Shown: piece by piece, positions 8,449 through 17,400 of the stretch
How the letters are laid out: each line of letters begins with the position of its first letter
How positions within the stretch are numbered: position 1 is the first letter of the stretch
Origin: Hymenobacter monticola
GTDB lineage: Bacteria > Bacteroidota > Bacteroidia > Cytophagales > Hymenobacteraceae
Assembly: GCF_022811645.1 (NCBI RefSeq)
Contig: NZ_CP094534.1
Location: 2,604,001-2,668,000, forward strand
Reading direction: 5' to 3'
DNA length: 64,000 nucleotides
Position numbers and translations under genes: made by a program
Notes under the pieces: model-generated
The model's database searches: none
Told to the model about the DNA's origin: nothing
The model's input: only the letters and a program-made list of their open reading frames with translations

Positions 8449-8456
8449 TACGTTTG
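8449..8456 (+). promoter_or_regulatory. Probable -7 box for the coiled hypothetical gene
   Basis: TACGTTTG matches TAnnTTTG and lies 32 bases upstream of the ATG at 8488, directly after the repeat array. No clear -33 element is visible. Confidence 0.5.
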
Positions 8457-8487
8457 GCGGATACATCTACCCCTAACGTTCAACTAC

Positions 8488-9195
8488 ATGGACAACAACA
8501 AGCTCGACGCCCAACTGCGGCGCGACACCGCCACCGCCAACGGCCTGCAAGCCGACAAGGCCCTCTACGCCGCCCTGGAAGACGACCTCGCGCCCCTGCG
8601 CGACGAGCACGCCGCCAACCTGGCCAAAGCCCGCCAGCTGGAAGAGGCCGTGATGGGCGACGACGCCGGCACCGTGACCGAGCAGAAAACCAGCGCCAAG
8701 GCCCTGCTCAAGCCGCTGGCCTACCGCCTGGCCGCCGCCCTACAAGGCTACGCCGCCAGCAAAAGCAATACCGACGAGGACCTGGCCGGCCGCGTGCGCT
8801 ACTCGCGCAGCCAGCTGTCGGAAGCCGGCGATGCCAGCCTGGCCACCATGGTGGGCGCCCTGCTGAAGGAGGCCCAGCCCCTGGCCGCCCCGCTGGCCAA
8901 GCGCGAGTTCACGGCCGCCGACCTGGCCGAGACCACCCGCCTGCTGGCCCGCTTCGAGCAGAAGCACGCCAGCCGACGCCTGAGCGAGGTGGAAGGCAGC
9001 ACCGAGCGCAAAACCCTCATCGCCCTGCTGCGCCGCAACGCCAACCTCATCAAGGAAATGCGCACCCAACTCAAGGCCTACGAAAACTCGCCCACCAAGC
9101 ACGAGGTGTGGCTGCGCTTCCAGGGCTACACCAAGCTCATCGTCCTCGGCGGGGGCGGCGGCAAAGACGACCCCGACGCGAAGAAGCCCGCCTAA
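8488..9195 (+). CDS. Hypothetical helical protein, founder of a 3' tail repeat family
   Basis: 235 residues, rich in Ala, Leu, Glu and Lys, with no signal peptide or membrane segment. The sequence (LRRDTATANGLQADKALYA, LAKARQLEEAV, RFEQKHASRRLSEVEG, LLRRNANLIKEMRTQLKAYE) suggests an all-helical, partly coiled-coil cytoplasmic protein. The C-terminus is a distinct VWLRFQGYTKLIVLGGGG plus acidic/basic tail. I do not recognise a characterised family. The last 70 codons are repeated almost unchanged at 11288-11497, and shorter remnants lie at 4870, 6702 and 9795, always on this strand and always followed by the same kind of terminator. Confidence 0.75.
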   Translation: MDNNKLDAQLRRDTATANGLQADKALYAALEDDLAPLRDEHAANLAKARQLEEAVMGDDAGTVTEQKTSAKALLKPLAYRLAAALQGYAASKSNTDEDLAGRVRYSRSQLSEAGDASLATMVGALLKEAQPLAAPLAKREFTAADLAETTRLLARFEQKHASRRLSEVEGSTERKTLIALLRRNANLIKEMRTQLKAYENSPTKHEVWLRFQGYTKLIVLGGGGGKDDPDAKKPA

Positions 9196-9210
9196 GCCGC
9201 GGGAGAAACG

Positions 9211-9243
9211 AAAAGCCCCGCCAGCAACTGGCGGGGCTTTTTA
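9211..9243. terminator. Hairpin terminator
   Basis: AAAAGCCCCGCCAG, loop CAA, CTGGCGGGGCTTTTT. It starts 15 bases after the stop of the helical protein. Confidence 0.85.
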
Positions 9244-9367
9244 TGAAGTTGTATTTAGATAAGGGAGTAACTTGTGGTAAGAATACCATCCTTTTTTTAA
9301 ACACTCGTTCATCCTTCGGGCAACACCTTGGAATAGGGTGCTTACTTACGGTTTCTTCCCTGTTCTC

Positions 9368-9754
9368 ATGCGACCTGTTTCACAAGATGTACTGCGCGGA
9401 TTAATGGCCAAAGGGGATTCTTCCAATCCGGAACTCCTCGCGCTACTGCAAGCACTGGCCTCTTCGGCTACCATGGACTTTGTACTGCCCCGTTACCACT
9501 TATACGAGGTCTATAAGAACCGTATGGGACTGAATTACGACCCCACGCCTCAAGACATTGTCGCGCTAGACATCACAGCGGAATACTACGAAGGAATGAT
9601 ACAAAGTGTAAAAGCAATGGCTGCTAGCTCGCTGGCCAACATCCGTTTTCTCGAAGTCGAGTGCCTGGAGGCCAGTTGCGCACTATTTGTAGAGGAAAAT
9701 CTGAAGGAGGTACTCGGCATTATCTACTTCCGGCATGATAATGAAGTGGAATGA
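9368..9754 (+). CDS. Hypothetical protein, acidic, unknown family
   Basis: 128 residues from the ATG at 9368; the reading frame is open 10 codons further upstream. No signal peptide or membrane helix. It is slightly acidic with a probable helical body (LALLQALASSATMDFVLPRYHLYEVYKNRMGLNY) and ends IIYFRHDNEVE. I recognise no family. Its codon use is less GC-biased than that of the core genes around it, and it stands between two copies of the tail repeat at the start of the accessory region, which fits a transferred gene. A possible role as a small immunity-type or cargo protein cannot be shown from sequence. Confidence 0.55.
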   Translation: MRPVSQDVLRGLMAKGDSSNPELLALLQALASSATMDFVLPRYHLYEVYKNRMGLNYDPTPQDIVALDITAEYYEGMIQSVKAMAASSLANIRFLEVECLEASCALFVEENLKEVLGIIYFRHDNEVE

Positions 9755-9794
9755 ACTTAATTAAATCCTCCTTTTCCTAAAGATGCTAAGTTAA

Positions 9795-9871
9795 GGCGCC
9801 CCGGCGCGAAGCCCGCCGCCTAAGCCGCCGGAGAAACGAAAAGCCCCGCCAGTTGCTGGTGGGGCTTTTTT
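9795..9871 (+). pseudogene. Shortest 3' tail remnant with terminator
   Basis: CGGCGCGAAGCCCGCCGCCTAAGCC followed by GGAGAAACGAAAAGCCCCGCCAG matches the last few codons, stop and hairpin of the 8488 gene. The hairpin at 9839-9871 (loop TTG, then a six-T run) is intact and probably terminates the 9368 gene and, from the other side, the STAS gene. Confidence 0.65.
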
Positions 9872-9894
9872 GTGGAGCTGTTACTGTGTTATGG

Positions 9895-10212
9895 CTACTC
9901 GGCGTTGTGCGTTTGCGCTACGTCGGCCATATAATCCTTTAGCTGCTTGAGTTGCGTGGGCTTGTAGTTGCTCAGGCGCAGGCGCTTGAAACCGGTCACG
10001 CCCATTTCTTCAAACAGGGCACCAAGCGAGGAATTAAGAAACGAGCTGGAGAACCCAATGACGTCGGTTAGGTCGAGCGTGACGGGGCCCGGCTGCGCGG
10101 CCATGGCCTCCTTCAGTGCCAGCAACAGCTTGTAGCCGTCGGCGTTGGAAATGGTGCCGGGGGTGAGGGTAGCTACCGTCAGAACCGGGCTGGTAGGAGC
10201 TGTGGTGGACAT
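9895..10212 (-). CDS. STAS-like domain protein (DUF4325)
   Basis: 105 residues from the ATG at 10210-10212; longer upstream starts read through low-quality sequence and overlap the preceding gene. The pattern VTLDLTDVIGFSSSFLNSSL followed by GALFEEMG and a closing helix fits the STAS-like DUF4325 family: a strand ending in D, then SSSFL at the position of the phosphorylatable serine of anti-anti-sigma factors. It starts 52 bases after the stop of a GHKL ATPase on the same strand, so the two are almost certainly co-transcribed. By analogy with SpoIIAA/SpoIIAB the pair may form a partner switch; what it controls is not visible. Confidence 0.75.
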   Translation of the reverse strand: MSTTAPTSPVLTVATLTPGTISNADGYKLLLALKEAMAAQPGPVTLDLTDVIGFSSSFLNSSLGALFEEMGVTGFKRLRLSNYKPTQLKQLKDYMADVAQTHNAE

Positions 10213-10264
10213 GAGTTGGGGCGAGTGGTCGTTGGAATAATAAGCTATTATACGCCATTTTGGT

Positions 10265-11215
10265 TTAAAACAGCGCGGTTTCGTCTTCGAGCAGGTCGTT
10301 TTCTTCCGGGCGCATTCCATCCTGGTAAATTCTGGCGGCCAGGGTGGTGCCCGGGAAAGCAACGTCGGATAATTCGTGAATAAATTCGGTCCCGTCGCGG
10401 CTGACGTGGTAAATGGCCCGGGTGGTTTGGATGGTAAGCGTACCATTCAACTCCCGGACACCGGTGCGCAGGGTGTCGAGGCCCCGCCCCTGGTTGTGCG
10501 GCCGGGACTGTGCCGTGAAGCGAAACTCCAGCGCCTTGCGCAGGGCCTCGGGCGCTGTGACGGGCTCCTGCCGTTGGCTTTGCAGGTAGCGGTTAACCGT
10601 TTGGGGAATACCCATGCCAAAGTCGGAAACGGCAATGAGCAGGCGCTTGCTGTTTGGATAGTATTGCAACATCGCGAAGGCGACGCGCTCCCTAGCGGAA
10701 ACGGCAAAGGCGTGGTCGAAAACGTTGTTGAACATCTCGCCCAAGTAGATGGTCAGAAAATCCAGGCTCTTGTCCTGAAAAAAGTACCCCTTGAAGTGCT
10801 GGTAAGCGCTATGCACGAAATCGTTCATGCCTTCTGGCTCTACCGGCCACAAGCCGAACGAAGTCGGGTCGTTCGGCTGCGTAAGCGCCGGCGCGGCCGC
10901 CGCGGCGGGTTCAGCGAAGCGCGCGAAGAAGTGAATGCCTTCCAGGTAGCGGTACACAACTGCATTGCCCGACTCAAACTGGATAGCTACGCCTGCGAGG
11001 CGGTATTCTTCGAGCAGGCAGGCGAGTGTGGTGACGTGATGCGGCTTGACCGTGAGCGCCCCACCGACTATCACCCGCACCCGACGAACACCGGGCGAGA
11101 GGCCATGAACCTTTTCCCAGCGGTTGTTAAGCAGGAACTCCGCCAGCGCTGGTGACTTATCGAAAGCCTGAAAAGCAATGGTGTGCTCGTTTTGGGTAGT
11201 TGCTGGTAACTGCAT
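10265..11215 (-). CDS. GHKL ATPase (HATPase_c) paired with STAS-like protein
   Basis: 316 residues. The C-terminal half carries the ATP-binding motifs of the GHKL fold: N-box GEMFNNVFDHA (E160, N164), G1 box SDFGMGIP (D198) and G2 box GRGLDTL (243-249). There is no His-containing dimerisation helix or membrane segment, so this is not a classical sensor kinase. The first 100 residues (RVRVIVGGALTVKPHHV, then GVAIQFESGNAVVYRYLEG) alternate strand and helix in a way that could be a second STAS-like fold. It precedes the STAS gene by 52 bases. The likely role is a serine kinase or anti-sigma-like switch, inferred from motifs and pairing. Confidence 0.75.
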   Translation of the reverse strand: MQLPATTQNEHTIAFQAFDKSPALAEFLLNNRWEKVHGLSPGVRRVRVIVGGALTVKPHHVTTLACLLEEYRLAGVAIQFESGNAVVYRYLEGIHFFARFAEPAAAAAPALTQPNDPTSFGLWPVEPEGMNDFVHSAYQHFKGYFFQDKSLDFLTIYLGEMFNNVFDHAFAVSARERVAFAMLQYYPNSKRLLIAVSDFGMGIPQTVNRYLQSQRQEPVTAPEALRKALEFRFTAQSRPHNQGRGLDTLRTGVRELNGTLTIQTTRAIYHVSRDGTEFIHELSDVAFPGTTLAARIYQDGMRPEENDLLEDETALF

Positions 11216-11226
11216 CGGGCAAAGCT

Positions 11227-11545
11227 AGTAGCTTCCCAGTTCAAGCGCCCCTGCTTCGAGAAAAAGCAGGAAAGCCAGCGCACCGCCGTGGTGGAAGGCA
11301 GCACCGAGCGCAAAACCCTCATCGCCCTGCTGCGCCGCAACGCCAACCTCATCAAGGAAATGCGCACGCAGCTCAAGGCCTACGAAAACTCGCCCACCAA
11401 ACACGAGGTGTGGCTGCGCTTCCAGGGCTACACCAAGCTCATCGTCCTCGGCGGGGGCGGCGGCAAAGACGACCCCGACGCGAAGAAGTCCGCCTAAGCC
11501 GCCGGAGAAACGAAAAGCCCCGCCAGTTGCTGGCGGGGCTTTTTT
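11227..11545 (+). pseudogene. 5'-truncated copy of the 8488 gene with terminator
   Basis: The frame reads CFEKKQESQRTAVVEGSTER and then follows the 8488 product to its end, stopping at 11495-11497. From 11288 the DNA differs from 8986-9195 at only about four positions in some 207, one changing the penultimate Pro to Ser. Upstream of about 11250 similarity ends, so roughly the first 70 percent of the gene is missing. The hairpin at 11513-11545 is intact and lies against the stop of the OLD-like gene. Confidence 0.75.
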
Positions 11546-11547
11546 AG

Positions 11548-13017
11548 CTATTGTTGTTTAGAAAATTTAGCACTAATGTCGTCAAATGTAGCTCTAGCTT
11601 GTGTTTCATTTTGCGGTGCCTCTAGCCATAATCTGAACATATCTCTGAGCATGTCTTCCTCATTGACTTCTAAAAATCTTGCTAAATCTGTAGGCCAATC
11701 ATGATGATTACAGCCATCTAGGCTATTCAATGCGAATTTTAGATTCGATTCAGTAACAGCAAGTTTGTTTTCCAATCCATAAGTGTTATTTCTGAAGAAA
11801 TCACGAAGCAAAATCTCAGGGGCTACTGGACCAGGTAAAAACAAGTACTCCCACTTGACTTTTTTGTCATCTATTACACTCTTTTTCTGAGGCCATATAT
11901 CTCCGTCATAAACACCAATAATCTTCAACCATTCTTTAGATGGTTTTGGAAAATTATATAATACATTTGAAATGGCAGAGGAAGACCCTGCTTTCACTAT
12001 ATCAATTCTTCTAGAGATATCCCCATCAAAATGTTCTAAAATTGCACGAGTAAATACTTTACTAGCCATATCCTCCACAAAAAGAATTCCTGAATATGAA
12101 AAGGAAATGCCGAGTATCATATTTAACTGAAATTGGTTCGGCGTTTCTATTATGTCGATTCCATCGTGATTTTTTGATAATATTTTTATATGATTGAGGG
12201 GGATGTTAGAGACGATTCCCATAGAATGAGTAGTAATAACTAACCATATGCCTTTGTCTAAACTCACGCTGGCTATATAATTCATTAAGTTGACCTGCGC
12301 TTTGGGTGAGATAAATGATTCTGGTTCTTCTAAAAAGAAAATAGAATCTTGTGGGGCACGTTTTATTGACCAAATCAATAAGTGTGCAGCAAGCTCACCC
12401 AGCCCCATCATCTCTAACCCATATTCAGTGTTACTATCCACTACCTTGAAATATGGTATGACATCATCAAAACCACTTATAGCTTCCGGGTCAAAAGCAT
12501 CAATTTCATATACATCGCATGAAGAATAGTTCTTTCCAGTCACATAAGAAATGAGTTTGATTTCTTCTTCGCTGTAATGTATTGGGTCAATACCTTCAAA
12601 GAGTTCTTCTCTATTTGTCATTTCAGAGAAAAAATCAATAAGTCTTGAGCTCTTGTGAGAAGAATCGATATAGCCTATTTCGACGCTGAGGCCAACTTCT
12701 TCGTCGGAACTTGATTTTAAATATGTGCGCTCTTCTCCATTTTCAATAGCGCTTACAAGCAAAACAGATGAATTAAATCTGCTTTTAATATTATGTGGAA
12801 CCGGACTTACTATCGATTTTATCGACAGTAGTAAAGCATTGAGTAACGTTGTTTTGCCAACACCATTTGCTCCGCAAATTACCGTTATACCACCAGAAAA
12901 GGAAACTTTGCCTTTGCCTATGCCTGTGATTCCGTCAAATTCAAGGCTGGTTATCCTGTTTTTGAAATTTCTTTTATATAGGTTTCTCCAAGTATCCCCT
13001 GTCTTAGCGAGCCGCAT
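11548..13017 (-). CDS. OLD-like AAA ATPase with C-terminal TOPRIM-type domain
   Basis: 489 residues. The N-terminal ABC-type ATPase has Walker A GANGVGKTT (49-57), a signature-like LGELAAHLL (about 206-214), Walker B IFFLEEP (226-232) and H-loop ITTHS (261-265). After residue 310 the pattern ILFVEDMASK (E315) and, some 55 residues later, GVYDGDIW (D371, D373) gives the Glu and DxD of a TOPRIM domain, as in OLD-family nucleases. No long coiled-coil arm is present, as in compact OLD proteins. It starts 32 bases after the DUF262 gene. Base composition is far lower in G+C than neighbouring core genes, which indicates transfer. Likely a nuclease in a defence system; the target is unknown. Confidence 0.8.
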   Translation of the reverse strand: MRLAKTGDTWRNLYKRNFKNRITSLEFDGITGIGKGKVSFSGGITVICGANGVGKTTLLNALLLSIKSIVSPVPHNIKSRFNSSVLLVSAIENGEERTYLKSSSDEEVGLSVEIGYIDSSHKSSRLIDFFSEMTNREELFEGIDPIHYSEEEIKLISYVTGKNYSSCDVYEIDAFDPEAISGFDDVIPYFKVVDSNTEYGLEMMGLGELAAHLLIWSIKRAPQDSIFFLEEPESFISPKAQVNLMNYIASVSLDKGIWLVITTHSMGIVSNIPLNHIKILSKNHDGIDIIETPNQFQLNMILGISFSYSGILFVEDMASKVFTRAILEHFDGDISRRIDIVKAGSSSAISNVLYNFPKPSKEWLKIIGVYDGDIWPQKKSVIDDKKVKWEYLFLPGPVAPEILLRDFFRNNTYGLENKLAVTESNLKFALNSLDGCNHHDWPTDLARFLEVNEEDMLRDMFRLWLEAPQNETQARATFDDISAKFSKQQ

Positions 13018-13049
13018 AGCTTTAGTGTTTAATAATTTTGGAAATTATA

Positions 13050-14279
13050 TTAATTGATTTCGCCGTTCCACCCAGCTTCTATCATTCTTGAAACATAATT
13101 ATCAGCGTCTATTCCGTTGAATTTTCCAAAATTATGCAGTCCGTTCATTATTAGTGTGGTCTTTTTATGGTTGGCAGGTAGATACTCAAGATTCGTATCG
13201 TCAGATATTAGCACGAATAGAGTCCATATTACTAGGTCGCGTGATAGTACGGAAGATACATCAGCTACTCTAGCACTAGCTCTATCGTTGTAAACTTGCA
13301 TTAAGCCTATTTCAAAGCCACCAGCTTTGTTAGAAGGTATTTCATCATATCGGAATTGGTGACCATATGCTCTCGGGTTGCCAAACGCCTTTGACATATT
13401 TCTCAGTCTCTCGAAATAGTCAATATATTTCGCGAAGTAGTATGGGTCAAAATTTGAATTGTATTTAATATTGTCACATACAAACCACAGCCATGAATAT
13501 AAAGTAGCTTTATTGAAGCGAATAGTAGCGGGGCTTTGTTTTAAGGCATTGCCTAAAAAGTAGATGCTTTTTTCGGCAAGGTGTATAGTTTCAGAATTAA
13601 ACGGTTCGTCAAATCTGTACCTATTTGCTAACGCTATTGAAGTGACCTTGTGTAGCAAGTCTCCTATTTCTAATGAAAAACAAAGTCTGGCTATAATATC
13701 GTCATAGGCCATTCTGGAATTTGAAAAACCTATAAACTCTTTGCTGATGCCTAAGTCAAGTAGTAGCTCTACAAGGCTCTTTATTTGACCTCTGGCCTCT
13801 CCATAAAATGCATTTCTTTGCTCTGCAGACGTCAGTGATGCTGGTTGGTTTAGCCTAAAAAATAACTCGCCTGGTTCTTGGGGTAAATAGTCAGTTATTT
13901 TGAACATTCTTATTGTGAATTGGTCAAACCGTCTTCGCCAATTATTAGGTAATGATTTGTAGTCTAATCCATTCAGGGCTTGAATTTCTTCGCTAAAAGG
14001 TGCGACGTTGCCATCAATAAATATTTCTCCATTAACAAAGTCGCGAATAGCTACTAGTCTTTGTTGGCCATCTAATACCTCTAATTTAGAAGAGTCTTTA
14101 AGCTCAATAACATGAATTGGCGGTATGTGCCAATCCCTCATAATGCTGTCTATTAACCGTTGTTTCTTCGGTGTGCTCCATACCTCACCTCTTTGAAAGT
14201 CTGGTTGCAGATTAATATCACCGTTATTAATTCTCGTTACAATAGTTCCGATATCCGGGTCAGACGGCAGTAAGCGCAT
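13050..14279 (-). CDS. DUF262-domain protein
   Basis: 409 residues. The N-terminal domain shows the DUF262 (GmrSD-N, ParB/Srx-like) hallmarks: LQPDFQRGEVWS (residues 24-35), a helix with KKQRLIDSIMRDWHIPP, and LEVLDGQQRLVAIRDF with the nucleotide-binding DGQQR at 70-74. The C-terminal 250 residues are helical and contain no DUF1524 HNH nuclease signature, so this is not a complete GmrSD or SspE enzyme. It is the first gene of a low-GC two-gene unit, 32 bases before the OLD-like ATPase. DUF262 proteins sense or restrict modified DNA using NTP hydrolysis; here it may regulate or target its partner. That role is inference. Confidence 0.8.
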   Translation of the reverse strand: MRLLPSDPDIGTIVTRINNGDINLQPDFQRGEVWSTPKKQRLIDSIMRDWHIPPIHVIELKDSSKLEVLDGQQRLVAIRDFVNGEIFIDGNVAPFSEEIQALNGLDYKSLPNNWRRRFDQFTIRMFKITDYLPQEPGELFFRLNQPASLTSAEQRNAFYGEARGQIKSLVELLLDLGISKEFIGFSNSRMAYDDIIARLCFSLEIGDLLHKVTSIALANRYRFDEPFNSETIHLAEKSIYFLGNALKQSPATIRFNKATLYSWLWFVCDNIKYNSNFDPYYFAKYIDYFERLRNMSKAFGNPRAYGHQFRYDEIPSNKAGGFEIGLMQVYNDRASARVADVSSVLSRDLVIWTLFVLISDDTNLEYLPANHKKTTLIMNGLHNFGKFNGIDADNYVSRMIEAGWNGEIN

Positions 14280-14433
14280 AAGAAATGGTGTATTAACTAA
14301 GGTGATTGATGATTTAGATGCTCTTTGCTACCTGCTCATCTTGTTGTCATTGCCGTTTTGGACTGGCAATCTAAGGCCAATTTTTTTCTTTATACCATTA
14401 GATGATGATTCTCTTAATAAAGCCTATGCCCAC
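14280..14433. other. AT-rich upstream region of the DUF262/OLD pair
   Basis: About 150 bases of AT-rich sequence with no gene. It should contain the promoter for the leftward DUF262 gene, but I do not see a confident -33/-7 pair. It ends at the terminator of the next leftward unit. Confidence 0.5.
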
Positions 14434-14467
14434 CAAAAAAGCCCCGCCAGACACTGGCGGGGCTTTT
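14434..14467. terminator. Hairpin terminator of the giant secreted protein gene
   Basis: AAAAAAGCCCCGCCAG, loop ACA, CTGGCGGGGCTTTTT. The same stem closes the other end of the accessory region at 11513-11545 and 9211-9243. Confidence 0.85.
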
Positions 14468-14488
14468 TGCTGTTCAAGCGGCGGCGGG

Positions 14489-17400
14489 CTACTCCTTCAC
14501 CAGGCGTTTCACCACCGTGCCTTCCTGGGCGTGGATGCGCACGGTGTACACGCCGGTGGCTAGGCCGTTGAGGTCGATGGTTTCGGAGAGGAAACCCTGC
14601 TTGGGGCGCGTGCTCAGCTGGCGCACCGTCTGGCCCAGCACGTTCACTACTTCCACTTTCACCGGGCCCTGCTCGCGCAGGCCGGCCAGCTCCAGGGTGG
14701 CGCGGGCGGTGGTGGGGTTGGGATAGAGGGCGGTGCGGGCGGCGAGCTGGCCGGTGGTGACGGCCGTGACGGTGCCGGCCACGAAGTTGAGGTAGAAGCG
14801 CTGGCCGGTGTAGCTGGCCAGCATCGAGAAGGCGTAGGTGGGGCTGGCGGCCAGGTTCTGGCGGCGGTTCAGCACCCGGTCTTCGAGCCACACCTGGGTG
14901 CCGGCGGGGGCATCGGTCAGGCCCGTGAGGGTCAGCTCGTGGGCGCCGTCCTGGCTCACGCGCACCCCGAGGGGGATGACGGGGGCCGTGGCCAGGTCGG
15001 GCAGGCCGTTGATGGCGAAGCTCTCGGCGCCGGCCTGGCTCCAGAGGCTGGGACGGCCGTTGCCGTTGAGCTGCACCTTGTAGGCGTCGTGCCGGGCCGA
15101 GAAGCCGAGGGCGGCGCCGGGCTCGAAGTACACCACCGTTTCATCGGCGGTGGCGGTGGCCAGGTTGCGGGCTTCGAGGCGCAGCACCGGGGGCGCCGTG
15201 GTGGTGCGGTTGAACACCGGCGAAAGGTAGCTGGTGGCGCGCACGGCGTTGGTGAGGCTCACGCTGGCCGTGGGGGCGGTGGCCCGCACGAAGAAGCCCT
15301 GCATGGCGGCCAGGTCCTTGGTGCCGCCGTTTTGGCCGAGGCCGTTCACGTAGGCTTTGTAGGTGCCGGTGTACTGGCCGCTGGGCTCGAACACGTAGAG
15401 GGCATCGGCCACTCCGCTGAGCATGCCGGTGGTGCTGCGGGCCACGTCCCAGTCCATGGGGGCGGGGTAGGGGTTGCCGAGCATGTGCCAGCCGGAGTTG
15501 GCCAGGCTGCCGCGGCCCAGGCTGTAGCTCACGTTGCCGGTTTGGAGCAGGCCCGAAATGTCCACCGTGGTGGTGGGCAGGGTTTGGGCGGTGTAGCCGC
15601 GCAGGGGCAGCAGGTCGTCGGTGGCGGTGGGCACCATCCAGCCGTCGTCGAAACCGGGTTTGGAGGCCGTGAGGCGGGTTTCGTCGTACTGGAAGAAGGT
15701 GGGGAACGGCGTGGCCGTGTTGCCGGCCGTGTTGTAGGCCGGGTTCAGCTCGAACACCGGCAGGTCGTCGGCAAACTCCTGCACGGTGGTGCTGATGCCG
15801 GCGGCGCTCAGCTTCATGGGCGAGGAGTAGTGGCGGTAGCCGGGCGCCCCGCTCAGGCCCGTAATGAAGCGCTCCATGGTCGAAACGCCCGTCACCACGC
15901 CGCCGCCCACGGGGTTCACCACCATGGCGGTGCCGCTGGCGTTGCTCGTGAGGGTGAGGTGGCCGTTGGAGGCCAGGTTGCCGGTGGTCAGGGTCAGCAG
16001 GTGGGTCAGGAACCAGTTGTCGGTGGCCGTCACGCCGCTGGCGTTCTGAATGAACAGGTCGTAGAAGCGCGTGGGCGTGGCCGAGATGCCGCCGATGGTC
16101 TGCGGGCCGGTGCCGATGCAGTACCAGCCGAAGGCGCCGCAGTTCACCAGGCCGGTGTTCACGAAGTTGCCGAGCAGGTACACCGGGCCGCTGTAGGTCA
16201 CGCCGGCGGCGTTGGCGCAGTTCAGGCCGAAGAAGCGGATTTGCTGGGTGCCGCCGCAGGTCTGGGCCACCGTGCCGTTGAAGTACACCGTGTAGGTGGC
16301 CGGGTTGAAGGGCCCGTTGCAGAGCCAGTTGCCGGCCACGTAGATGTCGCCGCCCAGCACGCAGCCCACCAGGTTGGCCCACGTCACGTGGTGGAAGTAG
16401 CTGCGGGCCGCGGCGCCGGTGGTGGTGATGGTTTGCAGCGCCGTGCCATTGAAGGTGACGCCGAAGCCCTGGCCGTGGAAGATGCCGGTGTTGTTCCAGA
16501 AGCCGGCCACGGTGATGTCGCGCAGCAGCTGCACGTCCACCGCGTTGGTGATGCCCACGTTGTAGAAGGCGCTCAGCACCGTGCCGCCGATGGTTTGCAG
16601 CGCCGTCCCGTCGAAAATCACCGTCTGGCTGTTGGCCAGGTAGCCGCCGTTGTTCACCCACAGGCCGCTCACGTAGATGCCGTCGAGCAGCGTCACGCCG
16701 GCCGCGTTGGCAAAGGTGATATCGTGGAAGTGGGTGCGGCCCGAGGTGCAGGTGATGCTCTGGGCCACCGTGCCATTGAAGCGGGTGCGGAAGCCGCAGC
16801 CGCAGTAGCCGCCCTGGTTCACGAAGTTACGCGTCACGTCGATGTTCTGGCCCAGGCGCACGTTCACCGCGTTATTAAACGTCACGTCGTAGAAGGTCGT
16901 CAGGGCCGTGCCGGCGATGGTTTGCAGCGCGGTGCCGTTGAAGTACACCAGCAGGTTGTTGGGCAGGAAGCTGCCGTTGTTGGTCCAGTCGCCCAGCAGC
17001 GTAATGCCCAAGTCCTGACGCACCGTAGCGCCGGTGGCAATGGTGAAGTGGTGGAACACCGTGGCCACCGCGCCGCCGATGAGCTGCAGCACCGAGCCGG
17101 TGAAGGTCACCAGCTTGCCATTGGCCAGGAAGCCGCCGTTGTTGGTCCAGCTGCCGGTCAGGAAGATGTTGTTCTGCAGGGTCACGCCGGCCAGGTTGGC
17201 AAACACCACATCGTGGAAGGTGAGCGTGCCGGTGGAGTAAATTCCCTGGGCCGCGCTGCCGTCGAAGTACACCACGTAGCCGCCGGCCGTGAACAGGGCC
17301 AGGTTGCGGAAGTCGCCGCGCACCCGGATGTTCTGGCCCAGGGCCACGCCCACCGCGTTGTTGGTGGTGATGTTGCCGAAGATGGTGGTGCTCGTTCCGC

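Noticed and set aside
8042..8476. Heptad-repeat protein on either strand across the tandem array
   Set aside because: The 21-bp period keeps several frames open on both strands at once, so open frames here are not evidence of coding.
10213..10446. Longer start for the STAS-like protein
   Set aside because: The added sequence overlaps the ATPase gene and lacks protein-like composition; the ATG at 10212 fits the domain.
13050..14279. Full GmrSD-type restriction enzyme
   Set aside because: Only the DUF262 half is present; no DUF1524 HNH motif is seen in the C-terminal 250 residues.
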